Shown: one piece after another, positions 18,596 to 28,343 of the stretch
Layout: each line of letters starts with the position of its first letter
Numbering within the stretch: the first letter of the stretch is position 1
Assembly (NCBI RefSeq): GCF_002150685.1
Contig: NZ_MSSW01000046.1
Coordinates: forward strand, 1-64,000
Direction: 5' to 3'
Length of the DNA stretch: 64,000 nucleotides
From: Algoriphagus antarcticus
Lineage (GTDB): Bacteria > Bacteroidota > Bacteroidia > Cytophagales > Cyclobacteriaceae
Program-made: the position numbers and the translations under genes
Notes under the pieces: generated by a model
Told to the model about the DNA's origin: nothing
The model's input: the letters and a program-made list of their open reading frames with translations, nothing else
The model's database searches: none

Positions 18596-19381
18596 TTAGT
18601 TAATTTTGAATGGTGCCGTTGCTCTGTTTTGATAGCCGTGAATACTGACGGCCACGAATAGCACTACGGCTCCAATTAGTGCTGTCCATTGGATAGTCGG
18701 CATGCTTCCCCAGTGTCTCACTCCAATTGCTATTAAAGCCCAAATCCCTACACAAGCAAATTCTCGGAGGTTTCGAGTGACGACCATAAACAGATTTACA
18801 ATGACTGCTATGATGATCATGATTATTGCCCAAGTGAGCTCAGAAATACCGCCCGTCCAACCAGCTTTGGCTAGGTAGGCTGAGATATTTGCAATAGTAG
18901 CCACAGCGATCCATCCGCTGTAAAGTGCAATTGGCCACCAAAGCAAGAAGATAATTGGACGCGGAGCATCCCATCGTTCCATATTTGTATTCAAAATAGT
19001 GATGATGAGACTGGCTAAAATCCCGAGCATCACCACCACGCTAATGCCGGTATATTCCATGAGCCACATATATATCCAAAGGCCGTTTCCGATGTTTGCC
19101 ATGATTAAGTATGGTCCGATTTGAGAAAGAAAATCTGAGTCTTTGGTGGGACTGAATGCCCTAGAGATAAAGAAAATAGCCTGAGCAAAAAGAGCCAAAA
19201 AGATCAGTCCCCAAATGGAAAAAGCATAACCTGCCGGTGTGAATAGATTTATGTATTCTGAGCTTAAAGAGCTAACTGTATTTCCGTCGATTCCTTTTGC
19301 GTTTACCCAATAGTTCCAAAAGATAATTATGGCTAAGACTATTAGATTTAGGATAGCATATACTTTGTGTGAATTTTTCAT
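18596..19381 (-). CDS. TspO/MBR-like tryptophan-rich membrane protein
   Basis: 261 residues and about eight hydrophobic segments with many Trp (WNYWVN, WGLIFLAL, WIYMWLMEY, LLWWPIALYSGW). The pattern FTPAGYAFSIWGLIF is the start of the long tryptophan-rich sensory protein family related to TspO, which binds porphyrins and answers oxidative or light stress. It is longer than classic TspO (about 160). It follows the flavoprotein with a 4-nt gap and precedes the lipocalin by 10 nt, so the three form an operon. Confidence 0.85.
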   Translation of the reverse strand: MKNSHKVYAILNLIVLAIIIFWNYWVNAKGIDGNTVSSLSSEYINLFTPAGYAFSIWGLIFLALFAQAIFFISRAFSPTKDSDFLSQIGPYLIMANIGNGLWIYMWLMEYTGISVVVMLGILASLIITILNTNMERWDAPRPIIFLLWWPIALYSGWIAVATIANISAYLAKAGWTGGISELTWAIIMIIIAVIVNLFMVVTRNLREFACVGIWALIAIGVRHWGSMPTIQWTALIGAVVLFVAVSIHGYQNRATAPFKIN

Positions 19382-19385
19382 AGGA

Positions 19386-20783
19386 TTATTTTTCTACCGG
19401 CTGGAGTTGCTGAAGTAATGTAGGGATTAGTTCAGTGACCGTGGGATGAGTTTGTACGGAGTTCATTAGGGTTTTGTAGCTCATTTTACCATACATAGCC
19501 GTCAGAAAAGTACCGATAATTTCATCACCTCCTGTACCCAAGACAGCCGCTCCGAGGATTTGTTCGGTTTCCGCATCTACGATGACTTCCATTTTTCCTT
19601 GAGTTTCTCCCTTTTCTTTTGCCCGGGAAATATCGCTCATGGGCATACGGGCAAAGAGTAATTTTTTGCCTGATTCTTTTGCTTGCTTTAGCGTCATCCC
19701 AGCCCTTCCAAGAGGAGGGTCGATGTACAAAGCATAGTTGGTAAGACGATCTTTGAGTGTTCTCTTTTTGTCACCAAAAAGTTGATTCTGCATAATCTCA
19801 AAGTCATTATAGGAAGTATGGGTGAAAGCACCTTTTCCATTGCAATCACCCAGCGCATAAATTCCTTCGACATTGGTTTCCAATGTAGTGTTTACTTCAA
19901 AGTACCCTTTGTCGGTAAGTATTAATCCTGCATTTTCTGGTTTAAGCAAATCGGAATTAGGTATTCTTCCTGTGGCAAGCAATAAATGGGAACCACTGAT
20001 TTTTTTGTCCTTTCCTTCTTTTTCGAAGGAAACTGTGATGCCTCCTGATTTTTTGTTCTTGCCTTTTAGATTTTTCGCTCCGCAGGTTACTTGTATGCCA
20101 TCGTTTTCTACGATTTCCCGGACTAGGTCGGATGTGTGATTGTCTTCTTTAGAAACCAAATAATCTCCCATTTCAAGAATGGTAACTTTTGATCCCAATC
20201 GGTGGAAAATCTGAGCGAATTCCAGCCCAATATAGCTTCCGCCTACTATAATTAGCTGATCAGGAACTTTATCAAGCTGAAGAATTGATGAATTCGTAAG
20301 ATATCCTGCCTCTTCAAATCCTTCCGGGATTCTTGGTCTAGCGCCTACGTTCAGGAATATTTTGTAAGATTTTAGGATTCGAGAACCCACTTTTATTCTG
20401 GTTTTATCCACAAACGTTGCAGTTCCTCTGATCATCGAGACTTGGGGAGAATCAACCAAAGATTTTCGTATACCGAGTCTGGAATCATTGACAAGTTTGT
20501 CTTTTCTCTTTTTGATAGCTTTTAGATTGACTTTGGGCGATTTGGGAACTTCGATTCCCAGATTATGAGCATTTGAAATAGCCCATGCAGCTCGTGCACT
20601 GGCGACGTAAGCTTTGGTAGGAGTGCAACCCGTATTCACGCAGGTGCCGCCCAAGGCAGCTTTTTCTACTAGTGCAACCTTCCATTTTTCCTTGGCTAGA
20701 GCCAAAGCAAGCGGGTTTCCAGCTTGCCCAGATCCAATTATGATTGCATCAAAAGTTTCAACTCTGTCTTCTATCATGCTCAA
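19386..20783 (-). CDS. Class I flavoprotein disulfide reductase, mercuric-reductase-like
   Basis: 465 residues with the FAD motif IIGSGQAGNPLALALA, the redox pair GGTCVNTGCTPTK (CX4C), an NAD(P) fold IIVGGSYIGLEFAQ, and the FAD signature IYALGDCNGKGAF. The C-terminal dimer domain ends in VQTHPTVTELIP, supplying the His-Thr/Glu pair of disulfide reductases. The extra cysteines needed for mercury (N-terminal HMA, C-terminal Cys pair) are absent, so a general thiol or quinone reductase is more likely. First gene of the TspO-like/lipocalin operon. Confidence 0.88.
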   Translation of the reverse strand: MSMIEDRVETFDAIIIGSGQAGNPLALALAKEKWKVALVEKAALGGTCVNTGCTPTKAYVASARAAWAISNAHNLGIEVPKSPKVNLKAIKKRKDKLVNDSRLGIRKSLVDSPQVSMIRGTATFVDKTRIKVGSRILKSYKIFLNVGARPRIPEGFEEAGYLTNSSILQLDKVPDQLIIVGGSYIGLEFAQIFHRLGSKVTILEMGDYLVSKEDNHTSDLVREIVENDGIQVTCGAKNLKGKNKKSGGITVSFEKEGKDKKISGSHLLLATGRIPNSDLLKPENAGLILTDKGYFEVNTTLETNVEGIYALGDCNGKGAFTHTSYNDFEIMQNQLFGDKKRTLKDRLTNYALYIDPPLGRAGMTLKQAKESGKKLLFARMPMSDISRAKEKGETQGKMEVIVDAETEQILGAAVLGTGGDEIIGTFLTAMYGKMSYKTLMNSVQTHPTVTELIPTLLQQLQPVEK

Positions 20784-20898
20784 AAAAAGTTTGGTGAGAT
20801 CACTTAGTTTCTCTAAAAGTTACAAACAGAAAGCCAAAGACAAAAAAATTGAGCCTGATAACCAGACTCCTTTTCTAGGGATGGAAAAGATTAAGTAC

Positions 20899-21480
20899 TT
20901 ACACTTTCGAAACTATCCAATTGCGCACGTTACCATGAAACTCGTTGATGGCCTTCGTGTGAAAGTAGGGGTAGATGATTTTATCTCTGAACCATGAACC
21001 ACTTCTGTAGAAGGTTTTGTGAGAAACTTCAGTTTTTCCATTTGGAAGAGTTTTGAAGTTGATGAATTGTGAGCCTTCAGATTTAGAGTTCTCCAAATAG
21101 CAGATTCGTATAAGCTTTTTATCCTTGTTGATTTCCATTACCTCATGTCCTACTTGGAGTTTCACAGCCCCATTAAAAACATGCAGATTTAATATTAGCA
21201 CCTGGTTTTCCGTCATGCCTCGGGTATATACTTGGCCAGGGAATATTTCTTCTCGGCTTTGTCTGCAATACAGCCTGTGGAAATGGATCATTCTTCCTCC
21301 CCAAGCTTTTTCTGGCGAAATATTGATGTAGCCATTCCAGACAGAATCGAAGGTCTCATCGTAGGTGTAAGTTTCCAAATGTTCGTGATAATTGGGATCT
21401 GTTTCCTGATAGCAGATGGAGTTTAGCTTCACAAAATCATATTCTGATTTAACGTACTTTTCTTCCGTGGTTTCTTGCAT
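20899..21480 (-). CDS. DUF1990/SRPBCC-like protein
   Basis: 193 residues, no signal peptide, no membrane segment. It reads like a helix-grip lipid-binding fold: TFDSVWNGYINISPEKAWGG near residue 44, then LQVGHEVMEINKDKKLIRICY, similar to the core of DUF1990 proteins. I am not certain of the family. It lies 115 nt upstream of the disulfide reductase gene on the same strand and may belong to the same stress group. Confidence 0.6.
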   Translation of the reverse strand: MQETTEEKYVKSEYDFVKLNSICYQETDPNYHEHLETYTYDETFDSVWNGYINISPEKAWGGRMIHFHRLYCRQSREEIFPGQVYTRGMTENQVLILNLHVFNGAVKLQVGHEVMEINKDKKLIRICYLENSKSEGSQFINFKTLPNGKTEVSHKTFYRSGSWFRDKIIYPYFHTKAINEFHGNVRNWIVSKV

Positions 21481-21734
21481 GGGTTGTATTGGATCGCTTT
21501 CGCGAATCGTATTCTAAAGAAAGCGAACCTGCGATTAATCCGCAATCAATTGATGATAAGAGGAAGCATTGATTGGATATTCTTTTTTTGTAATTCTGAA
21601 AGAAGGTTGTTTTTTTACTTTTCTATCCAGCCCTTTCAACAGGATTGTTTTTCTCTTGTATGATAATCTACTCCAGCTACTGGAGAAGCAGGACAACTGC
21701 ATCCCCGGCTTTCTCAGCGGTTAAATAAACTTTC

Positions 21735-21763
21735 AAAAAAGGGGAGCCTTTTACAGCTCCCCT
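21735..21763 (-). terminator. Terminator of the S9 peptidase gene
   Basis: AGGGGAGC (21740-21747) pairs with GCTCCCCT (21756-21763), with six T following on the minus strand. It starts 5 nt after the stop codon. The gap 21481-21734 shows nothing else. Confidence 0.85.
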
Positions 21764-21767
21764 GATA

Positions 21768-24701
21768 TTAAAAGGCTCTTTTCTCCAGATGTTCATCCAA
21801 GTCAATTTTATCTATTCCCTTAGACATCCATACAGGAGCATCAGCTCCTTTCAGATGATGATCGAAAAACTCCATCATTCTTACCGAGTAATCCTTTCGG
21901 TTTTCGAGTTTGCCAAGGCCGTGATTTTCTCCTTTGTACTGAACCAGGATCACAGGTTTTTTCAATCTTCTTAGAGCAGAGTAATACTCAATTCCTTGCG
22001 TGAAATCTACTGCGCCATCTTTGTCATTGTGAAGCATCAGTAGTGGCGTATTAACGTTTTTCACGTGATAGACAGGGCTATTTCGCTCGTAAGCATCCCA
22101 GTTTTCCCAAGGAGCTCCTGTGAATCTTCCCTGAGAAGCTTCAAAGATCGACATATTTCCTCCACCAGAATTCCAGTAGATCAAATCGTACATAGAGATC
22201 ATATTTGTCAGTGGAGCTCCAGCCGCTGCGGCTTTGAACATGTCCGTGTGGGTGATCAAGAAAGCAGTCTGATAGCCTCCCCATGAGTGTCCATGAATAC
22301 CGATGTTTTCTTCATCAATAACTCCTGTTTCAATGGCTGCCTTTACTCCAGGAATTACACACCAAACCGCTGACATTCCAGGGTCATTCATGGTGTAGAC
22401 GATGTCTGGAATAAACACAGCAAAGCCATTGCTTGTATACACATTCGGATTCCAGCCTGTTCCGCTGTAGCCTGGATTTGTCCAGTTGTGACGTGTTTGG
22501 GATAGCTTTTCGTAGTAATAAACTACTGTAGGATATTTTTCGCCCTCTACATAATTGGCGGGAAGGAATAGCGCTCCTTGAAGGGTATCACCTTTGTCAG
22601 ACACATAATCCACTAGGCGTGTACCTGCAGACCAAGCGTATTTTTCTGCATCAGGAGCATTCTCTGTCACTTTTGTTGGTGAAGAAAGCGATGCGTCAGC
22701 TGTGTAAATTTGATCGGGTTCATTGAATGTCTGCTTGCTAAAGAAGTAAATATCAGCGTTTTCAGCTTTTTTCATAGAACCAATACTTGCATCTTCCCAA
22801 ATCAATGGTTTTGCACCTGGCTCTATACCCTTTTTCGAAGTGTTAATCACAGCAATACCACTTTTCTTAGTCCACTCACCATAGGTTCTGATGTACATTG
22901 GCTTGCTGAGATTGATGCCTTTTTCATCTGGATCAAGAGAAAAACGGTATTGATATCTGATTTTTTCTTCTCTTCCATTTTGTGTCAAATTCACTGCTTT
23001 GGCTTTTCCAGTCACTGGTACTTGCCAGATATCCCAGCCATCATTTAGAAGTACATATTGACTGTCGCTACTCCAGCCTAGTGCGCCATGCATTGGCTTT
23101 TTCACATTGTGGTCGTCCTCTTTATCCACGAAAGAAACTGGTAAACTAGCAGTCAGATTGATTTCCTCTCCCGATACGATATCGTGGCTATAAAAATTGC
23201 CATCAGATGCATAGATTAACTTCGTTCCATCGGTTGAGCCACGAGGGTAGGAAGAGTATCCTGGAAGATAAAAGTTGGTGAAAAGGATCTTTTTCTCACC
23301 GGTCATTAGATCTACGATGTAGAAATCCTGGTAGTTCTGCCCATCAAGATTACCATCTAGTTCGTAAGTCTGATTATCGGAGCCTACAGCATATTTCTCT
23401 TTTTCAAGAATGTTGAGATCACGCATGGTGCTATCCTGCAGCTGAATATGCTTGCCAGTAGCTACAGTATACATGGAGTAGAAATTGTAATTTTTATCCT
23501 GATTTTCCAGCACTTGCTGGCGGGATTGAAGGCGACTGTCATTCCAGTGCCAGATAGTCATATCAGGTTTGTCTGCATCGTTGTCTTTTGGACTTACTTT
23601 TCCAGAATCCAATTTCGAAAGTGCTTTCTTCAGATCAGCAATAGAATTCACAGAAGTATCTGACATGATTCTTTTCATTGCTTCAGACTCGGCAAGAGCT
23701 ACCGAATCTTTGTCCAGCTCTTTCTTCTCTTCTTCTTTTTTGGCTAAAACCAACGGGTGGATTCCATAAAAAAGTCTTGTGAGATCCTCTGACCACATTG
23801 GACGGCGATTAGGGCTGATCGTGTACTCTTTGGAAAACCCTGTGGAATCCTTCGCTGGATCATATACGGCCACTTGGGGGCTTGTCATGTTTTTTACCCC
23901 AACTAATTTGCCTTGGTCTTGCTTATACTTTTTGTCTTTGACCATTTTCAACGCTGCAAAAGCATCCCCTTTTTCTGTCCAGTTGATAGACTTATAGGAA
24001 GCTTTGTCAGAGTCAAGAACACTTGTGCTGTTGTTAGTCATGTTCAACAAGTAAATGCCATTACCTGATTCATTGGCGGCATCTATAGTATAGGCTAGGT
24101 AATTCCCACTCTTGTTAAATGAGAACTCTGCAACATTTCCAAGGTTCTGAGCTTTTTTAGCGTTGAGATGATAGATCAAAAGGTCAGAACCTTTGGCATC
24201 TCCACCACCATCTTTGGTTAGGTTGATAGCAAGGTGGGTAGAAGCCTCTCCGTTGAAAGAGAAATTACTCACGTTTTCAAAGGTTTTCTTATCTTCTTTA
24301 TCGTCGGAGCCAAGCTTGATCAGAGTGACTTTGTCGTGCAGCGGTTTTCCCTTTGACTTTTCATTTGCTTCCTTTTCCTTAAAAGTTGGATATTCTTTAA
24401 ACGCAATCCATTTGCTGTCCTCGCTAAATTCAATGGAAGGGAAAGTAGTGAAACCGATTTTGAAATTCTGAGTGGAGTCGGGATCACTTACATAGTGAAG
24501 AATAACTTCTCCATCAGCTTCCAGAGCGATCATTCCGTAGGCGATCCATTTGCCGTCAGGCGAGATTTTAAAAGTGCTATTGTTCATGTATTTCCAGGTC
24601 GGGATGTCCTTCCAAGTGATCGGCTTGGGCGCTTCATCTTGGGCAATCGCCAAATTGGCTATCAGGCAAAAAAGCCAGAAAAAGGTAAAGAGTCTTTTCA
24701 T
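21768..24701 (-). CDS. Exported S9 family prolyl oligopeptidase-type peptidase
   Basis: 977 residues, with a signal peptide (MKRLFTFFWLFCLIANLAIAQ), a long beta-propeller region (about 40-640) of WD40/PD40-like repeats, and a C-terminal alpha/beta hydrolase. The nucleophile is Ser806 in HGHSWGGY, the acid lies in HNDKDGAVDF and the His in GENHGL. Such enzymes cleave short peptides in the periplasm. The size fits the large Bacteroidota S9 branch. Monocistronic. Confidence 0.92.
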   Translation of the reverse strand: MKRLFTFFWLFCLIANLAIAQDEAPKPITWKDIPTWKYMNNSTFKISPDGKWIAYGMIALEADGEVILHYVSDPDSTQNFKIGFTTFPSIEFSEDSKWIAFKEYPTFKEKEANEKSKGKPLHDKVTLIKLGSDDKEDKKTFENVSNFSFNGEASTHLAINLTKDGGGDAKGSDLLIYHLNAKKAQNLGNVAEFSFNKSGNYLAYTIDAANESGNGIYLLNMTNNSTSVLDSDKASYKSINWTEKGDAFAALKMVKDKKYKQDQGKLVGVKNMTSPQVAVYDPAKDSTGFSKEYTISPNRRPMWSEDLTRLFYGIHPLVLAKKEEEKKELDKDSVALAESEAMKRIMSDTSVNSIADLKKALSKLDSGKVSPKDNDADKPDMTIWHWNDSRLQSRQQVLENQDKNYNFYSMYTVATGKHIQLQDSTMRDLNILEKEKYAVGSDNQTYELDGNLDGQNYQDFYIVDLMTGEKKILFTNFYLPGYSSYPRGSTDGTKLIYASDGNFYSHDIVSGEEINLTASLPVSFVDKEDDHNVKKPMHGALGWSSDSQYVLLNDGWDIWQVPVTGKAKAVNLTQNGREEKIRYQYRFSLDPDEKGINLSKPMYIRTYGEWTKKSGIAVINTSKKGIEPGAKPLIWEDASIGSMKKAENADIYFFSKQTFNEPDQIYTADASLSSPTKVTENAPDAEKYAWSAGTRLVDYVSDKGDTLQGALFLPANYVEGEKYPTVVYYYEKLSQTRHNWTNPGYSGTGWNPNVYTSNGFAVFIPDIVYTMNDPGMSAVWCVIPGVKAAIETGVIDEENIGIHGHSWGGYQTAFLITHTDMFKAAAAGAPLTNMISMYDLIYWNSGGGNMSIFEASQGRFTGAPWENWDAYERNSPVYHVKNVNTPLLMLHNDKDGAVDFTQGIEYYSALRRLKKPVILVQYKGENHGLGKLENRKDYSVRMMEFFDHHLKGADAPVWMSKGIDKIDLDEHLEKRAF

Positions 24702-24866
24702 AGGGAGTTTTTTTCAAATTTGAAAATAGGGAAAAATATTGAGTTGGATAAGTTTAGATTGCCTGTTTGTCAAGAATATTGAATTATGACTTTCATTAAG
24801 TTAGGATTTCCAAGTTTTAAAATAGTCGCCCCGCTTGCGCTTTCGCAGCGTCTGATTATAGGTTGG

Positions 24867-25055
24867 GCTACCAAGATATCTGCCCGCTAAGCCTTTTCCT
24901 TTTACTATGATATTCTTTTATTGAGCTCCTTCAGGACTCTTACCTTTTGGGTATGGCAAATGCCCAGCACACCCAAGATATCGGCCGTCTTGGCCTTATC
25001 CTTTTAATGTGTTATTCTATTATTATTGAGCTCCAAAGGAGCGAAACCTTTGGTG
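24867..25055. repeat. Two imperfect 100-nt direct repeats with GCTCC-GGAGC palindromes
   Basis: Unit 1 (24867 onward) and unit 2 (about 24970 onward) share CCAAGATATC, GCCTT-TCCTTTTA, TTATTGAGCTCC and then ACCTTTTGGG or ACCTTTGGTG. Unit 2 has a perfect palindromic arm, GCTCCAAAGGAGC (25030-25042), 13 nt before the intron. A third related palindrome, GCTCCATCGGAGC, is at 26445-26457 on the far side of the intron. This looks like a REP-type array that the intron entered. The rest of 24702-24866 shows no gene. Confidence 0.55.
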
Positions 25056-26412
25056 GTGTGCCGGGCATGCTTCATTGCCAAAGGGTGAGAGTCCCGAAGG
25101 AGCCGTAATGATCGGAATCCTGTAGTCGAAAGCAAGGGTGTCCATTGCGAGATGGAATCTGAAGGAATCTGAAGGCGAAAATTTGACGTGACGAACAGAA
25201 ACCTGATACAAGGCCTGTCCAGAGGGGTTATTGTCCCATGAATCAAAAAGCCCGAAGTTGAACCTGTTCGTCAAAAAGACATCCGTAAACCCGACGGTGG
25301 CACACGCATGCTGGTAATACCTACGGTAAAAGACCGTATGATCCAACAGGCGATCAGCCAGGAGTTAATGATTTACTACGATCCGGGATTCAGTGAAAGC
25401 AGTTTTGGTTTTCGGCCCGGGAGGAGTGCCCACCAAGCCATAGAGCAAGCAGCACGGCACATCCAGTCAGGCAGAGAGTGGGTAGTGGATATAGACTTGG
25501 AGAAGTTTTTCGATAAGATCAACCACGACCGCCTTATGCAGCGATTGGGTAAAGGAATAGGAGACAAACGCCTTTTGCGTCTGATCAACTCCTATCTAAA
25601 AGCCGGGCTGATGGCTGACGGACTGGTGAGGCAACGTACCTCAGGAACTCCACAAGGTGGGCCATTATCCCCGCTGTTGTCCAATATCGTCTTAGACGAA
25701 CTGGATAAAGAGTTAGAAAAACGGGGTCACGCCTTCTGCCGCTATGCCGATGACTGCAACATTTATGTCAACAGCAAAAAGGCAGGCGAACGTGTAATGG
25801 CTTCCTTAATCAACTTCATAGAGACAAGCTTAAACTGAAAGTAAACCGCAAGAAGAGCGGCGTACGTCATTGTTCGGAGGTGAAGTTTTTAGGATACACC
25901 TTGCTACCGGGAGGATACATCTGTGTATCGGATGTCTCGGTAACTCGCCTAAAAGACAAGATCAGGGAAATCACTAAACGGAATCGGGGAGTGCCGTTTA
26001 TGCAGCTAATCCGTGAGTTAAATCGGGTAATTATCGGCTGGGTAAATTACTTTAAACTCGCCAATAGATGGTTGGATACCTTCCGCAACATGGAGGGGTG
26101 GATGCGCAGAAAGCTGCGCTGTTATCGCCTTAAACAATGTGGAAGGAAATACACCATATTTAAATTCCTACGAAGTTTTGGTGTCCCTGAAACCACCAGC
26201 TGGTACGTTGTTATGTACTCCCAGGGCTGGTGGAAAATGTCTTCTAAGGTTGCAGTAGCAAAGGCTATGGGTAATCAATGGTTCGCCCAACATGGGCTAC
26301 ACTCTCTATTACTTCGCATGAAGACGTTCTAATCAATAAAAACCGCCTTGGTACGATAGCCGTATGCCGGGTGGTGTGGGGGGACAGCGGCGTAAGCCGC
26401 TTCCTACCCGAT
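25056..26412 (+). mobile_element. Group II intron, internally deleted and inactive
   Basis: The 5' end GTGTGCCGGGCATGC fits the GUGYG-type start of bacterial group II introns, and the following GGTGAGAGTCCCGAAGGAGC resembles domain I. The 3' part (26340-26412) holds AGCCGTATGCCGGGTGGTGTG and a closing hairpin AGCGGCGTAAGCCGCT, like domains V and VI, ending CTACCCGAT. About 190 nt of RNA domain precede the reverse transcriptase; active relatives have several hundred, and the RT N-terminus is missing, so a block covering the rest of domains I-III and the start of the RT seems deleted. End positions are estimates. No intact host gene is apparent on either side. Confidence 0.75.
25242..26332 (+). 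pseudogene. ltrA: Group II intron reverse transcriptase/maturase (LtrA-like), broken
   Basis: Recognisable from PVRQKDIRKPDGG (25263 onward) through RT blocks (FGFRPGRSAHQAI, DIDLEKFFDKINHD, GTPQGGPLSPLLSN) to the catalytic FCRYADD. The frame is lost just after SLINFIE, between 25823 and 25826; adding one base gives EDKLKLKVNRKKSG and joins the second part, which holds the rest of the thumb and the maturase (GWVNYFKLANRW; GIIM-type domain ending at 26332). There is no endonuclease domain. Upstream, the frame closes at a TGA (25239-25241), so the RT0 region is gone. Not functional as read. Confidence 0.88.
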
Positions 26413-26444
26413 TAGAGATATACGTGATAGATTTTTATTCTAAA

Positions 26445-26457
26445 GCTCCATCGGAGC
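26445..26457. repeat. REP-like palindrome GCTCCATCGGAGC
   Basis: Five-base arms GCTCC/GGAGC around ATC, 32 nt after the intron end. Its partner with the same arms is at 25030-25042, before the intron. Confidence 0.5.
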
Positions 26458-26515
26458 CACACATGTTGATGGGTTTGTGATTTTTTAGCTGGAATCATAA
26501 GGAGACTATAAAAAG

Positions 26516-26557
26516 CAAAAAAAAGTCCCAAATCTTCTGATCTGAGACTTTTTTTAA
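26516..26557 (-). terminator. Terminator of the amidohydrolase gene
   Basis: AAAAAGTC and GACTTTTT arms with an imperfect inner stem, and a T run on both strands, 59 nt after the stop at 26616. Confidence 0.65.
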
Positions 26558-26615
26558 AATTAATGTCTAGTTATATCGTATGATCTCTGACTGAATTACT
26601 GCGACTGAAAACTGA

Positions 26616-28322
26616 TTACTCCTTCTTATACACCACTTTACCTCCGACTACAGTCATTGCGACTTTGGCTTGCAAGATTTCATCCTCCGGAACTTCCATG
26701 ATATTCTTATCGAAAACCGTGAAATCAGCAGCTTTTCCTACTTCAATTGAACCCTTAAAATCCTCCTCAAACTCTGCAAAAGCTCCATCTAAGGTGTAAG
26801 ATTTCAGTGCTTCTTTACGCGTCATTTTCTGATCTCCTTCATATCCTCCGTCGGGCAATCCTTGTAAGGTTTTGCGAGTAACAGACGCATAGAATGAAGG
26901 AATAGGATCAACTGGCTCAACTGGTGCATCCGTTCCGTTGGTGACTACAGCTCCGCTTTGCATGAGTTTCTGCCAAACATAAGCTCCGTCTATAATTCTT
27001 TTTTCGCCCAGTCTATCGATAGCCCAAGGACGATCCGAACTCAGGTGAATTGCCTGCATAGCAGCGATTACCCCAAGTTCACCGAATCTAGGAATGTCGT
27101 CTGGATGAATATGCTGTGCATGCTCGATACGGAATCTCAGGTTTTTGAAATCTGGATAGTTTGCAAAAGCTCCTTCATAGCGATCAAGAATTTCCTGATT
27201 TGCTCGGTCGCCGATAGCATGTGAGCAAACTTGTAATCCAGCTGGAATTGCTTTCTCAGAGACTTCAGTTACCACAGACATCGGCAATGTTTCGTGGCCA
27301 CGATGACCTGGTCGATCTGCGTAATCTTCCAAAAGCCATGCTCCCCGAGAACCTAAAGCTCCGTCACAGTTCAACTTAATCGATCGAACGGTCAGCATAT
27401 GATCTGCTGTGTCGATCATAGGGCCTCTTTCATACCATTTTTCCAAAAGTGCAGGCTGAGTTCCAGTCAGCATCACATATTGGCGGACGGTAAGCTTTCC
27501 TTCATTTTTAAATTTCTGGATTAGGTCAATCACATTTTGTCCACTTCCAGCATCATGGAAACTTGTGATTCCCTTTTCATTCAATTCTTGAAGCGCTAAA
27601 GTCAACGCCTGCTCAGCTCTCTCTGGAGTCTCGGCTGGAATCAATCTGGCGACAAGTCCAGCAGCTCTTTCGGCAAGAATTCCTGTTGGATTTCCCAGTT
27701 CATCCAAAATAATTTCTCCTCCTTCTACCTCGCCTGGTCTTTCACCTTTTAGATTGCTGATGCCAGCGAGTTCAAGTGCTTTTCCATTGGCAAAAGCGGC
27801 ATGGCCAGAAGCATGCCGTAAAAACACAGGATTGTCGGCAGAAACTTCATTTAGCTGATCGTTGGTTTGGAAGCCTTTCACCATTTTTTCAGGCTTCTCG
27901 ATCCATTTATCCTGATGCCAGCCGCGACCGGTGATCCATTCGCCTGGTTTTGCTTTGGCCACTGCTTCAGCTACTTTTTCGACCAGTTCATCGTAGGTCT
28001 TCACATACATAAGATCCAGTTCAAGCTTGTTGTAGCCGATTCCCATCAGGTGAGCGTGGGATTCGATGATACCAGGAGTCATGGTTTCTCCATGCAAATC
28101 GATTACTTCAGTATTTTCAGCTTTGTGTTTTTCGATCTCTTCGGCGGATCCCACCGCTAGGATCATTCCGTCTTTGACGGCGACTGCTTCGGCAGTGGGT
28201 TGCGCATCATTGACGGTGTAAATGATGCCATTGGTAAAAATCAGATCAGCGGGTTCAGCCTTGTCTGAAGAGCAAGAAATGAGGAAAATACCCAGTATTG
28301 CGAGTAAGTAGATGTTTTTCAT
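26616..28322 (-). CDS. Amidohydrolase family lipoprotein (YtcJ-like)
   Basis: 568 residues from MKNIYLLAILGIFLISCSSDK, a lipobox signal peptide, so a membrane lipoprotein. The Amidohydro_3 fold shows the metal motif ESHAHL, then HASGHAAF, VCSHAIGDRAN and FRIEHAQHI, and a late NGTDAPVEP aspartate. Family members hydrolyse amide or related C-N bonds; the substrate is unknown. An in-frame upstream ATG at 28433 would add 37 residues, but those are encoded entirely by the repeat element at 28344-28433 and its spacer and would hide the lipobox, so I reject it. Confidence 0.9.
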   Translation of the reverse strand: MKNIYLLAILGIFLISCSSDKAEPADLIFTNGIIYTVNDAQPTAEAVAVKDGMILAVGSAEEIEKHKAENTEVIDLHGETMTPGIIESHAHLMGIGYNKLELDLMYVKTYDELVEKVAEAVAKAKPGEWITGRGWHQDKWIEKPEKMVKGFQTNDQLNEVSADNPVFLRHASGHAAFANGKALELAGISNLKGERPGEVEGGEIILDELGNPTGILAERAAGLVARLIPAETPERAEQALTLALQELNEKGITSFHDAGSGQNVIDLIQKFKNEGKLTVRQYVMLTGTQPALLEKWYERGPMIDTADHMLTVRSIKLNCDGALGSRGAWLLEDYADRPGHRGHETLPMSVVTEVSEKAIPAGLQVCSHAIGDRANQEILDRYEGAFANYPDFKNLRFRIEHAQHIHPDDIPRFGELGVIAAMQAIHLSSDRPWAIDRLGEKRIIDGAYVWQKLMQSGAVVTNGTDAPVEPVDPIPSFYASVTRKTLQGLPDGGYEGDQKMTRKEALKSYTLDGAFAEFEEDFKGSIEVGKAADFTVFDKNIMEVPEDEILQAKVAMTVVGGKVVYKKE

Positions 28323-28343
28323 GTGTTTATACCTATTTTTTAT

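Noticed and set aside
25004-25588. Antisense open frames of 70-107 codons across the group II intron
   Set aside because: They run opposite to the intron RNA and RT and have no recognisable product.
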